Shown here: positions 16,269-25,356 of the stretch, piece after piece
Layout of the letters: every line of letters starts with the position of its first letter
Position numbering within the stretch: position 1 is the stretch's first letter
Assembly: GCA_945869675.1 (NCBI GenBank)
Contig: CAMBPS010000005.1
Coordinates: 1 to 64,000, forward strand
Direction: 5' to 3'
From: Prosthecobacter debontii
GTDB lineage: Bacteria > Verrucomicrobiota > Verrucomicrobiia > Verrucomicrobiales > Verrucomicrobiaceae
Length of the DNA: 64,000 nt
The notes under the pieces: model-generated
What the model was told of the DNA's origin: nothing
The model's database searches: none
The model's input: the letters and a program-made list of their open reading frames with translations, nothing else
Program-made: the position numbers and the translations under genes

Positions 16269-16305
16269 AATAGCTCAGTGAATTTCACCGAGCTATTTTT
16301 TTTAA
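16269..16305 (+). terminator. Intrinsic terminator upstream of the PPC protein gene
   Basis: AATAGCTC-A-GTGAA pairs with TTTCAC-C-GAGCTATT in a stem of about 13 bp with one mismatch and a tight loop, followed by a run of eight T. It lies 28-30 bases before the ATG of the PPC-domain gene. It ends the upstream transcript and could also attenuate the downstream gene. Confidence 0.8.
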
Positions 16306-16332
16306 AGCGTAATTTTTTCAAAAATAAGGCGT

Positions 16333-18780
16333 ATGAAGTTCATCATGTCCCCTCGCATCTCTCTATTCGCTCTAACTTTTGCACTCAGTTTCCCGACTGT
16401 GCAGGCTGCTTATCCCGAATTCTCGACAACCATTCCTAACGGAGGCCAGAAGGGCTCGGACCTGAAGCTTACCGTCACCGGAAAAAACTCGGAGGATTTC
16501 GAAAGCCTCATGTTTTTCTCCCCTGGGTTCACGCAAAAGAGCGTCGATAAAGTGGAAAAGAATAAGGTCCAGGTGACGATCGCGATTGCCGCAGACGTGC
16601 CATCAGGAAATCATCTGATCCGCCTTCGTACGAAGTCTGGGATTTCCCATGGCCGCAGGCTTTTCGTGGGGCCTTTCCCAAATGTGGAGGAAAAGGAACC
16701 CAACACTGAATTTGAGGCGGCTCAAGTCATCCAACTCAATCAAACGGTCGAAGGCGTCGTGCTCAGTGAAGACGTCGATTACTACAAGGTCACTGTTAAA
16801 AAAGGTCAGCGTATCAGCGTCGAGACAGATGGCCTGTGTCTTGGCTATACGCCTTTTGATCCCTACATTGCCATTATCGACAAGGACCGCTTTGAAAAAG
16901 CTTTCTCGGATGACACGATTCTGCATCGTCAGGACGGCTATTGCTCCTTTGTCGCCGAGTATGATGGGGACTATTACGTGATGATGCGAGAATCCTCCTA
17001 TCGCGGTGGCGGTAATAACTATTATCGCCTTCACGTTGGCAGCTTCCGCCGCCCGGACGTAGTCTATCCGGCGGGTGCGAAACTTGGCTCTGCAACCAAG
17101 GTGCGCTTCATCGAGAAAGATGGAACCTTTGAAGAAGATGCTCAGATCCCTACGGAGGCTGATCCAGGGTTCATGATCTACTCCAAAACGCAGGAAGCTG
17201 CGCCATCTGGAAACCCTTTCCGCCTTGTGCCCTTTGATAATGTGTTGGAAGTCGAGCCCAATGAAGATCAGAGCAAGGCTACAGTCAGTGCAATCGGTGA
17301 GCCGATCGCCCTCAACGGCATTATCGAGAAACCCGGTGACGTGGACTACTTTAAAGTTCAGCTAAAAAAAGATCAGCAAGTCGTCCTTCAGACCTTCGCG
17401 CAGAGCCTCGGCTCACCTCTGGATTCGGTCGTAAACGTTTACAATGCCAAAGGCAGTGGTCTTGGCGGGAATGACGACGGCGGTGGTTGCCGCAGACTGG
17501 ATAGCAAGCAGACGCTGAAAGTGCCTGCCGATGGTGATTATTATGTGCGCGTGACCGATCATTTGGAGCGCGGAGGCCCCAATTTTGTTTACCGCATTGA
17601 AATGGTTGCCAGCCAGCCTGACATCACCTTTGCCTCACCGAATTACTCCGTCAATGATTCGAACTACCGCCAATTCATGGCTGTTCCTCGAGGCGGACGC
17701 ATGGCTTTGCTGGAAAACTTCACACGCAGCAATGTCAGCGGCGATTTCAAATTTGAAGCTCCCGGTTTACCACCCGGCATCAAAATGCTCTCTGATGTCA
17801 TCCCCAAAGACCAACCTGGGATGCCTCTTGTCTTTGAAGCTGCAGCAGATGCTCCGCTTGCACATGCCGTTGTTGCAATGCAATTAAAGCCTATCGATCC
17901 AGCGCAGAAAGTTGTGGGTAAAATGCGTCAGGATTTCGATATTGTTCGTCAGGGAAATACGATCTTTCTCACAGACATTGAGGATAAACTGCCCGTAGCC
18001 GTTGTGGAGGAGGCTCCTTACTCGCTGGAAATTGTGAAACCCACTGTTCCGCTGGTGAACAATGGTATCGTCAACTTAAAGGTAGTCGCCAAACGCAAGG
18101 AAGGTTTCAAAACTGCCATTCGCGTGCTGATGGTCTGGAAACCATCGGGGGTCAGCACCCTTGGTGAGCAAACCATTCCGGAAGGACAAAATGAATGTAC
18201 TTTTGTGCTCGATGCCAATGCCAATGCGCCAGCTGGCACTTGGAAATTTATCGTCATGGGGGAAGCCGACGTTGGCAATGGCCGTATCTTTAATGCCTCC
18301 CCATTCTGTGAGGTCACGACTGCGCCCGCTTTTGTCAATGCACCAGCCATTCCGCTGACAGCCGTCGAACAAGGAAAAGAAACTTTGATGGTGGCAAAAC
18401 TTGAAACACTCCAGCCATTTATTGGCGAAGCCGTTGCCCAAATTGTCGGCGTACCAGAAACCATCCCGATCGAATCCGCCAAGATCACCAAGGATACCAA
18501 AGAGGTAAGCTTCAAGGTGAAAACAACGGATAAGTCGCCGATCGGTAAGCAGAACAATTTGTTTGTTCAAGTCGAGGTGCCTGTTCCGGGCGGCACAACG
18601 ACACATCGCATCGCGCTGGGATCTGTGCTGCGAATTGATGCACCGCGTAAAGTCGTCACACCGCCAACGTCAGCCCCCGTCATTGCAGCAAACAAGCCCA
18701 AAGAAGAACCCAAGCCTGCTGCCCCAAAAGTACTTTCACGCCTAGAACAACTCCGCCTAGAGGCAGCTGCAGGTAAATAG
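16333..18780 (+). CDS. Secreted protein with two pre-peptidase C-terminal (PPC) domains
   Basis: 815 residues with a signal peptide (cleavage near VQA/AY, residue 26). An Ig/IPT-like N-terminal domain is followed by two PPC beta-sandwich domains. Each opens with an EPN-type motif: EPNTEFEAAQVIQLNQ near 120 and VEPNEDQSKATV near 305, with DVDYYKVTVKKGQ and DVDYFKVQLKKDQ. Further beta-rich domains follow, with a Lys/Pro-rich tail at ~780-800. No protease catalytic motif is seen. The cytochrome/DUF1549 gene follows after 58 bases on the same strand, a pairing suggesting a joint extracytoplasmic function. The role is unknown. Confidence 0.8.
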   Translation: MKFIMSPRISLFALTFALSFPTVQAAYPEFSTTIPNGGQKGSDLKLTVTGKNSEDFESLMFFSPGFTQKSVDKVEKNKVQVTIAIAADVPSGNHLIRLRTKSGISHGRRLFVGPFPNVEEKEPNTEFEAAQVIQLNQTVEGVVLSEDVDYYKVTVKKGQRISVETDGLCLGYTPFDPYIAIIDKDRFEKAFSDDTILHRQDGYCSFVAEYDGDYYVMMRESSYRGGGNNYYRLHVGSFRRPDVVYPAGAKLGSATKVRFIEKDGTFEEDAQIPTEADPGFMIYSKTQEAAPSGNPFRLVPFDNVLEVEPNEDQSKATVSAIGEPIALNGIIEKPGDVDYFKVQLKKDQQVVLQTFAQSLGSPLDSVVNVYNAKGSGLGGNDDGGGCRRLDSKQTLKVPADGDYYVRVTDHLERGGPNFVYRIEMVASQPDITFASPNYSVNDSNYRQFMAVPRGGRMALLENFTRSNVSGDFKFEAPGLPPGIKMLSDVIPKDQPGMPLVFEAAADAPLAHAVVAMQLKPIDPAQKVVGKMRQDFDIVRQGNTIFLTDIEDKLPVAVVEEAPYSLEIVKPTVPLVNNGIVNLKVVAKRKEGFKTAIRVLMVWKPSGVSTLGEQTIPEGQNECTFVLDANANAPAGTWKFIVMGEADVGNGRIFNASPFCEVTTAPAFVNAPAIPLTAVEQGKETLMVAKLETLQPFIGEAVAQIVGVPETIPIESAKITKDTKEVSFKVKTTDKSPIGKQNNLFVQVEVPVPGGTTTHRIALGSVLRIDAPRKVVTPPTSAPVIAANKPKEEPKPAAPKVLSRLEQLRLEAAAGK

Positions 18781-18838
18781 TCCGAGACTAGTATTGCAAT
18801 ATTTCATCAAATCCTCATAGGCAGTTTTAACCCTTATC

Positions 18839-21715
18839 ATGTCAGTTCCCATGGCACGCTCTTATCACACCCACTTTTTTTTGATTGGCTTTAGTGCCTT
18901 GTCACTGCTCGTCCAAGCGCAGACCCCGACACCTGTTGTGGCGCCAACTCCGGTTGTGACTGCTGCACCTTCCGGTGTCGATTTCAGTCATGTTCAGGCC
19001 ATTTTGGAAACCAAATGCCTGGAGTGTCATAACCCCAACAAGGTTAAAGGCAAGCTCCTCATGGACACCGCTGAAGCTCTGCTTAAAGGCGGCGAATCAG
19101 GCCCTGCCCTTGTGGCTAACAAACCGGATGAAAGTGAGCTGATCAAGCGTCTTGTTCTGCCTGCTGATCACGATGATGCCATGCCTCCCAAAGGTGGCCC
19201 TCTGCCAAAAGCAGACATCGACCTGCTGAAACGCTGGATTGCCGAGGGCGCCAAGTGGCCGCAAGGCTTGGTTGCACACTACAAATCTCCCGAGGAAGTG
19301 AAAGCTCTAGCAGCACTTCAGGAAAAGTTGCCGGCTTTGACCAAACTGGAAGTTTTCCCAGACAAGTTTACTCTGGAAAGCAAGCGTGACTTCCATCGTG
19401 TCGTCGTTATGGCTACCTTCAATGATGCCACCACACGCGACGTCACTCGATTGTCCAACCTTCGCGTCACGGATGGAAAAGTTGCCAAATTAGACGGTGA
19501 CACACTTTTACCTTCCTCAGACACAGGCAGCACTGAGCTCGTCGCCAACTTAGGCAATCAAAGCGTCAAAGCTTCCGTAGCGGTTAAAGACGGCCATAAA
19601 GACCGCCCTGTTTCCTTCCATCTCGATGTTATGCCTGTCTTCCTTCGTGGAGGCTGTAATCAAGGAGGATGCCATGGCGCTGCTCGTGGTAAAGATGGCT
19701 TCCGCCTGAGCCTCTTTGGCATGGACCCGGACGGGGACTACACTCGCATCACTCGTGAACTCGTTGGCCGCCGAGTCAATCTAGCAATACCAGAAGATAG
19801 CACCCTAGTGGAGAAAGCCGTGGGAGCGGTTCCTCACTCTGGCAACCAATGCTACGCCCCTGAGTCCACCTACAATCAAGTCGTGCTCGAATGGATCAAA
19901 GATGGTGCTGTTAGTGATAAGCCAGACATCGCCAAAGTCACAGGCATTGAAATCTTCCCCAAACAAATCGTCCTAGAAGGAGTGGGCAACACCCAACAGA
20001 TCACGGTTCGTGCAACGTATTCCGACGGAACCGATCGTGACGTCACTAAGCTCGCTTTGTTCATGTCGAATAACGACCCTACAGCGACCATTAACAAAGA
20101 CGGTCTCGTCACCAGCGGAGAGCGTGGAGCCGCCTTTACCTTGGCTCGTTTTAATGTTTACAGCGTTACCGCCCAAGTTCTAGTCATTCCTGCCAAGCTC
20201 CAGTATGAGCGGCCAAAATTGGCTGAAACCAACTACATCGATACTTTGGTCGATGAGAATCTCCACAAGCTCCGGATTCTACCCAGCGGTCTCTGCACAG
20301 ATGAAGAATATGTCCGCCGAGTCTATATCGATGTCATCGGCGTTTATCCACAGCCGACAGACATCCGCAGTTTCCTTGCCGACGCCAATCCCAAGAAGAG
20401 GGAAGCCTTGATCGACACCCTGACTCAGCGCAAGGAGTTTACCGAGCTTTGGGTCATGAAATGGGCTGAGCTATTGCAGATCCGCTCTGGCATTGCAGGC
20501 AATAACAACGTCCCGCCATTCTACAAAAACGCTCTGCTTTATTACAATTGGTTGGCCGAGCGGATCGGAAAAAACATCCCACTTGATGAAATCGTCACAG
20601 AACTACTTTCCTCTACAGGTGGAACAGTCTCCAGCCCAGCGGTCAATTTTTACCAAACAGAGCTAGACCAGCTCAAACTGACTGAAAACGTGGCACAAGT
20701 CTTCATGGGCATGCGTATTCAGTGCGCTCAATGCCACAACCATCCTTTTGATCGTTGGACCATGGATGACTATTATGGTTTCAAAGCCTTCTTCTCCCAA
20801 ATTGGTCGCAAAAATACGGACGATCCACAGGAGGTCATCATCTATAACAGCAAAGGCGGTGAATCGAAGCACTTCCTCACCCAAGCCGTGATGAAGCCCA
20901 AATTCCTCGGCGGAGAAACACCCGAGATCAAACCAGGTGAAGACCGCCGAAAAATCTTGGCCGAGTGGATGGCTTCCCCCAAAAACCCCTTCTTTGCCCG
21001 TAACATTGCCAACATCACTTGGGCTCATTTCTTTGGTCTAGGAATCGTCGATCCCGTCGATGACGTGCGTGTCTCCAATCCGCCTTCCAATCCTGAGCTG
21101 TTAACGGCATTGGCCAAGAATCTGACGGATTATAAATATGACATGCGTCGTCTAGTGAAAGATATTTGTAGCTCTATGACTTACCAGCGCAGCACGAAGG
21201 TCAATGAAACCAACGCTGGCGATAAAAAGAACTTCTCGCATGCCCAAGTCCGCCGCGTTCGTGCTGAAATCCTGCTGGATGCCATCTCTCAGATCACCGA
21301 CACGCCCAATAAATTCCAAGGCCTGCCATTGGGTGCCCGTGCCGTCCAAATCGCTGATGGTGCTGTGAGCAATTATTTCCTCACCACCTTTGGAAGAGCC
21401 AAGCGTGAATCCGTCTGCTCCTGTGAAGTCAAGATGGAGCCAACCCTTTCTCAGGCCCTTCACCTGATGAATGGAGACGCCGTCAATGATCGCATTAAAC
21501 AAGGCAAGGTCGTTGCCACCATGATTCAGGAGAAAAAGACGGACCACGAAATCGTCACGGATCTCTACCTGCGTGTCTTTGGCCGTGCCCCCGTTGAAAA
21601 AGAATGGGCCACCATTCAACAAACTCTCGCTAATGCAGCCGACCAGCGCCAACCCGCCCTCGAGGACGTGTTCTGGGCACTGATGAATGCCAAGGAGTTC
21701 TATTTCACCCATTGA
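18839..21715 (+). CDS. Cytochrome c/Ig-like/DUF1549/DUF1553 secreted protein
   Basis: 958 residues with an N-terminal signal (hydrophobic to about 28). Domains in order are: planctomycete-type cytochrome c with CLECH at 60-64; an Ig-like stretch (about 170-250); CNQGGCH at 273-279; a second Ig-like domain with SDGTDRDVTKLALF (about 370-455); DUF1549 (about 465-670) with CAQCH at 629-633; and DUF1553 to the C-terminus. That makes three possible haem c attachment sites, one of the atypical CX4CH kind. The protein should be periplasmic or cell-surface. The function of these families is not established. The neighbour is the PPC protein, not the usual DUF1501 gene. Confidence 0.88.
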   Translation: MSVPMARSYHTHFFLIGFSALSLLVQAQTPTPVVAPTPVVTAAPSGVDFSHVQAILETKCLECHNPNKVKGKLLMDTAEALLKGGESGPALVANKPDESELIKRLVLPADHDDAMPPKGGPLPKADIDLLKRWIAEGAKWPQGLVAHYKSPEEVKALAALQEKLPALTKLEVFPDKFTLESKRDFHRVVVMATFNDATTRDVTRLSNLRVTDGKVAKLDGDTLLPSSDTGSTELVANLGNQSVKASVAVKDGHKDRPVSFHLDVMPVFLRGGCNQGGCHGAARGKDGFRLSLFGMDPDGDYTRITRELVGRRVNLAIPEDSTLVEKAVGAVPHSGNQCYAPESTYNQVVLEWIKDGAVSDKPDIAKVTGIEIFPKQIVLEGVGNTQQITVRATYSDGTDRDVTKLALFMSNNDPTATINKDGLVTSGERGAAFTLARFNVYSVTAQVLVIPAKLQYERPKLAETNYIDTLVDENLHKLRILPSGLCTDEEYVRRVYIDVIGVYPQPTDIRSFLADANPKKREALIDTLTQRKEFTELWVMKWAELLQIRSGIAGNNNVPPFYKNALLYYNWLAERIGKNIPLDEIVTELLSSTGGTVSSPAVNFYQTELDQLKLTENVAQVFMGMRIQCAQCHNHPFDRWTMDDYYGFKAFFSQIGRKNTDDPQEVIIYNSKGGESKHFLTQAVMKPKFLGGETPEIKPGEDRRKILAEWMASPKNPFFARNIANITWAHFFGLGIVDPVDDVRVSNPPSNPELLTALAKNLTDYKYDMRRLVKDICSSMTYQRSTKVNETNAGDKKNFSHAQVRRVRAEILLDAISQITDTPNKFQGLPLGARAVQIADGAVSNYFLTTFGRAKRESVCSCEVKMEPTLSQALHLMNGDAVNDRIKQGKVVATMIQEKKTDHEIVTDLYLRVFGRAPVEKEWATIQQTLANAADQRQPALEDVFWALMNAKEFYFTH

Positions 21716-21728
21716 TTTTGACTTTGCT

Positions 21729-21748
21729 CTAGGGGGACACTCCCCTAG
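21729..21748. terminator. Possible hairpin after the DUF1549/DUF1553 gene
   Basis: CTAGGGG and CCCCTAG form a 7-bp stem around 6 bases, 13 bases after the stop codon, with a second small repeat AGATCT-CTCCT-AGATCT overlapping its end. There is no T-tract, so termination is uncertain. Confidence 0.35.
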
Positions 21749-21877
21749 ATCTCTCCTAGATCTGAATACCTCTGACCCGTGGCAGGAGGTGGCAATAGAG
21801 CTCCTCATTTGAATACCACGGAATTTGCCGAATGAGTCTTTTGTGTGTTTGATTGTGCTCTCCTCACTTTTACGCTC

Positions 21878-22471
21878 ATGCAGATGCCTCCCTCCATCGC
21901 CGAAGACATGTCCAAGCTGAAGACGCTTTTGCATGATTCGATCTCTCCCCATCTGTCGCCGGCGGTGGTGAAGGGCATGCGGATTTTAAACCTAGCCTGC
22001 GGGCGCTGTGATGAGGCAGAGACTCTGATCAAGGTCGGCTCAGAACTGACAACAGGAGGTGATGTCGAGATGATCGGAGCGGACATTCGCATTCGGGAAA
22101 TCCGTCAAGCTCGCGAAACACATGGGCATTTGCCCGCTAAGTTTCTGATCGAAGACGCCACCAAGATCGACCAGCATCAGGAGTTGGGAGATGATTTTAA
22201 TATGGTCTTTTTGCGCCATCAGAACTTTTGGCATGGACAGGAACTCTGGAAAAAGATCTTCGATCAGGGAATCGCCAAACTACGACCGGATGGCATGTTG
22301 GTGATCACCAGTTATTTCGATGTCGAGCATCGCCTAGCGCTCAGAGCGCTGGAATCCCTTGGCATGGAAGTCGTCAGTAATACCCGCAATAAGCAGAGCC
22401 GTGCTCTTGCTGACGCGCCTGGAAAATCTGTGGACCGCTGGGTGGCTGTGCTGAAGCGTCGCGGGACTTAA
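21878..22471 (+). CDS. Class I SAM-dependent methyltransferase-like protein
   Basis: About 197 residues. The SAM-binding motif I is the variant ILNLACGRCDEAE, followed by the acidic motif II EMIGADIRIREI and the post-motif VFLRHQNFWHG. LRPDGMLVITSYFD corresponds to the beta5 region of Rossmann methyltransferases. No substrate-recognition domain is apparent. The ATG at 21878 is preferred (a second ATG at 21884 is equally possible), since the longer frame starts in non-conserved sequence. It lies alone between the DUF1549 gene and the pyrophosphatase gene. Confidence 0.75.
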   Translation: MQMPPSIAEDMSKLKTLLHDSISPHLSPAVVKGMRILNLACGRCDEAETLIKVGSELTTGGDVEMIGADIRIREIRQARETHGHLPAKFLIEDATKIDQHQELGDDFNMVFLRHQNFWHGQELWKKIFDQGIAKLRPDGMLVITSYFDVEHRLALRALESLGMEVVSNTRNKQSRALADAPGKSVDRWVAVLKRRGT

Positions 22472-22565
22472 GAAACTAGGCTCAACGAACATATTGTGAC
22501 AGTCACCTGACAAAGACGGAGTTCCGTGCTTAGTTTTGCGCTTCTCGTTTTTCGTCACTCTTTTC

Positions 22566-24233
22566 ATGGACCCCATTTACGTCATCGGTCACCGCAATCC
22601 AGACACGGATGCGATCTGTTCAGCCATCGGTTATGCCGCTTTCCTGCGGCTTGTTCGTGAGGATGAGGTGATCGCTGCCTGTTGCGGAGAGATCAATGCA
22701 CGGACAAGCTGGGTGCTGAAACTCGCAGGGCTGGAGCCACCCAAGCTACTGCTCGACGTGCGCCCCACAGCTGCAATCGTTTGCCGCCGAGAAGTGATGA
22801 CGGCCGCGCCAAACGAGACTTTTTTGTCCGTGTATCGGAAAATGATGGAGCATAGTTTCCGCTCCATTCCCGTGGTGAATGCCGAACATCGGCTGTTGGG
22901 AATGCCGACGATTCAGGAAATGGCGCAGCTCTTTCTACCGAGTGATGAGACGCACAGCGCAGCCAATCGTGAGGTGCGCACGAGTATCCATAACATGAAT
23001 GCGGCACTCGGCGGCGAGCTCATCGGTGATACAAGTGATGTGGATACAGTCGGGGATCTGGTCCTCGTCGTCGCCGCATCCAGCGTAGAAACCTCACGAG
23101 ACCGCGCGCGCCAATTTCCGCCACGTCAGGTCGTTTTAGTCACAGGGGATCGGCCAGAGATCCATGCCCTAGCAATGGAACTTGGAGTCCGTTGTTTAGT
23201 CGTCACAGGCGGCTTCATGCCTTGGGAAAGCTTATTACAACAGGCCAAGGACAAGGGCGTCAGTGTCATCTCAGCACCGCAAGACACCGCAAGCGCCTCC
23301 CAGCTTATACGTTTTTCCCGACCGATTGCCGAGGCACTGATCCATGATTTTCACAGTTTCACCAGTCGCACGCCTTTGCGTGAAATCATCCATGTGGTGC
23401 AAAACGAACATCAACCACTTTTCCCTGTAATCGATGAGGAATCAGGCCGCCTTGAAGGAGTTTTTTCCAAGTCAGACCTTGTCGAAATACCGCGCACTCG
23501 ACTGGTTTTAGTGGATCACAATGAATTTTCTCAAGCCGTCGCAGGCGCTGATGAGGCGGAGATCGTCGAAGTGATCGACCATCATCGACTCAGCGGTAAT
23601 CTACGAACCAAGGAGCCCGTGCGTTTCATCAATGAACCCGTGGGTAGCACCAGCACGATCGTCGGAATCATGTATCGGATGCGCGGCCTGACACCGGATA
23701 AATCTACCGCCATCTGCCTCTGTGCAGGTTTGATCTCAGACACCTTAAATCTCACCAGCCCCACCTCCACCAAGACAGACCGAGAAATCTTGGAATGGCT
23801 AGCCAAGGTCGCTGAGATTGATGCTGCCGAGTTTGTGAAAGACTTCTTTGCCGCTGGCTCCCTGCTTCGTGAGGCTACTCCCGCACGCGCGATCGAAGGC
23901 GACCGCAAAGTCTTTGAGGAAAACGGCTGGCGCATCAGCATCAGCCAGATCGAGGAAATGGGCCTGGAGGAATTCTGGAAAAAACAAGCCGAGCTGCATG
24001 CAGCGCTCGTCTCTCTCTGTGCCGCACACAGCCTGCACTTTGCCTGCCTTATGGTAACCGATATTACCTCTCATTACAGCGTGCTTTTGATCGCCGGAGA
24101 TAAGCGAGTCGCCACCGCCATCGACTACCACGAGCGTAGCCCGCAGGTCTATGAAATGCCGGGGGTGGTCAGTCGCAAGAAACAACTTTTCCCGTATTTG
24201 AGCAATCTTGTGAGCAAACTCACACCTCCTTAG
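22566..24233 (+). CDS. Family II (Mn-dependent) inorganic pyrophosphatase with CBS and DRTGG domains
   Basis: Hydrolyses PPi to phosphate. The DHH domain has the metal-binding GHRNPDTDAICSAIGYA at the N-terminus and DHHRLSGN near residue 339. The DHHA2 part has LCAGLISDTLNLTSPT and a late Arg/Lys region. Between the two DHH segments lie CBS repeats (VMTAAPNETFLSVYRKM; IIHVVQNEHQPLFPV) flanking a DRTGG domain (VVLVTGDRPEIHALA). In this subfamily the CBS pair binds adenine nucleotides and regulates activity. The 555 residues match the CBS-PPase group. The start at 22566 gives the conserved MDPIYVIGHRNPD. Confidence 0.92.
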   Translation: MDPIYVIGHRNPDTDAICSAIGYAAFLRLVREDEVIAACCGEINARTSWVLKLAGLEPPKLLLDVRPTAAIVCRREVMTAAPNETFLSVYRKMMEHSFRSIPVVNAEHRLLGMPTIQEMAQLFLPSDETHSAANREVRTSIHNMNAALGGELIGDTSDVDTVGDLVLVVAASSVETSRDRARQFPPRQVVLVTGDRPEIHALAMELGVRCLVVTGGFMPWESLLQQAKDKGVSVISAPQDTASASQLIRFSRPIAEALIHDFHSFTSRTPLREIIHVVQNEHQPLFPVIDEESGRLEGVFSKSDLVEIPRTRLVLVDHNEFSQAVAGADEAEIVEVIDHHRLSGNLRTKEPVRFINEPVGSTSTIVGIMYRMRGLTPDKSTAICLCAGLISDTLNLTSPTSTKTDREILEWLAKVAEIDAAEFVKDFFAAGSLLREATPARAIEGDRKVFEENGWRISISQIEEMGLEEFWKKQAELHAALVSLCAAHSLHFACLMVTDITSHYSVLLIAGDKRVATAIDYHERSPQVYEMPGVVSRKKQLFPYLSNLVSKLTPP

Positions 24234-24260
24234 TTGAAGGCCAGTGGCCAGACTGCCAGC

Positions 24261-25271
24261 CTAATGCCTTGAAGAGACCAAGGATAAATTGGGATCGACA
24301 TCAGCTTCGAGGGGTGAAGTTTGACCTAATTGAAAGCGCTGCATAGCTGCGTAGGCAATCATTCCAGCATTATCAGTGCAAAGCTCAGGACGCGCCAATA
24401 GAAGCGTCAAGCCCTCCTTTTCACAACGGGCAGTAAGCCTCTGTCGCAAACCGCGATTGCAACTGACGCCACCACTGACGGCAACGAGCTTTTCCCCACA
24501 TTGCTTTGTTGCTAGGACAAGCTTTTCCACAAGCACTTCCAAAATGGCTTCCTGCACGCTCGCGCAGACATCGGCCAAGACTTGGGTATGCGTCAGATCA
24601 AGCTTCGGCAGTTCGTAGAGCACGGCGGTCTTGAGTCCACTGAAGCTAAACTCCAAACTCTGCCCATCTAAAAAGCTGCGTGGAAAACTGTAGGCATCCG
24701 CGCGACCTTGCGCGGCTAGCTTGTCGATCTCAGGCCCGCCCGGGTAGGGCAGTCCGATCATTTTAGCAATTTTATCAAAGGCCTCACCTGCGGCGTCATC
24801 GCGTGTCTTGCCCAACAAACGATACTGACCGACACCCTGCATATGCAGCAGCATGGTGTGACCACCACTGACAATGAGTGCCACGCAAGATCGGGGCGGC
24901 CCATTGCCTGCCATGAAAGGAGACAGCAGGTGCCCTTCCATGTGATTCATGGCCAGAAAGGGTTTGTTTTCAGCCACCGATAGCGCCTTGGCCATGCTGG
25001 TGCCGATGAGCAATGAACTGACAAGACCCGGTCCTGTCGTGGCGGCAAAAGCCTGCATATCGGTGAGCTTGAGACCTGCTTCGGCCAGCACTTGTTCGAC
25101 CAGCGGCTTTATATGCAGGATATGATTGCGAGAGGCCACCTCTGGCACGACACCGCCAAACTGACGGTGAATTTCAATCTGTGAAGCAATGGCGGAAGCC
25201 AGCAATTCACCATCCCCATTGCAGATAGCGGCAGCTGTTTCATCACAGGAAGATTCGAGGGCTAGGAGCAT
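24261..25271 (-). CDS. tsaD: tRNA N6-adenosine threonylcarbamoyltransferase TsaD
   Basis: Transfers the threonylcarbamoyl group to A37 of ANN-decoding tRNAs, with TsaB and TsaE. The ASKHA-fold protein begins MLLALESSCDETAAA, has the iron-binding pair in MNHMEGHL near residues 109-114, the nucleotide-binding LIVSGGHTM, and AVSGGVSCNRGLR toward the C-terminus. The 336 residues match the family. The upstream side carries a 26-base inverted repeat (25283-25350), 11 bases before the start codon. The M23 and S41 peptidase genes lie further upstream on the same strand. Confidence 0.96.
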   Translation of the reverse strand: MLLALESSCDETAAAICNGDGELLASAIASQIEIHRQFGGVVPEVASRNHILHIKPLVEQVLAEAGLKLTDMQAFAATTGPGLVSSLLIGTSMAKALSVAENKPFLAMNHMEGHLLSPFMAGNGPPRSCVALIVSGGHTMLLHMQGVGQYRLLGKTRDDAAGEAFDKIAKMIGLPYPGGPEIDKLAAQGRADAYSFPRSFLDGQSLEFSFSGLKTAVLYELPKLDLTHTQVLADVCASVQEAILEVLVEKLVLATKQCGEKLVAVSGGVSCNRGLRQRLTARCEKEGLTLLLARPELCTDNAGMIAYAAMQRFQLGQTSPLEADVDPNLSLVSSRH

Positions 25272-25282
25272 GATGTTATTTA

Positions 25283-25350
25283 AACAGGAGAAAGCAGAGG
25301 TAGCAGAGAAAAAACAAACCAGACCTCTGCTCTCTCTGCTTCCTCCTGTT
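25283..25350. repeat. Long inverted repeat (26-nt arms) between tsaD and the M23 gene
   Basis: The left arm 25283-25308 (starts AACAGGAGAAAGCAGAGG) and the right arm 25325-25350 (ends CTTCCTCCTGTT) are complementary at 23 of 26 positions around a 16-base loop. The arms are built from shorter AGCAGAG-like units. It nearly fills the gap between the two genes and lies in the 5' leader of tsaD. It is a different sequence from the pheS-pheT repeats but similar in style. It could be a mobile hairpin, a leader structure or a processing site. Confidence 0.75.
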
Positions 25351-25356
25351 CAAAAT

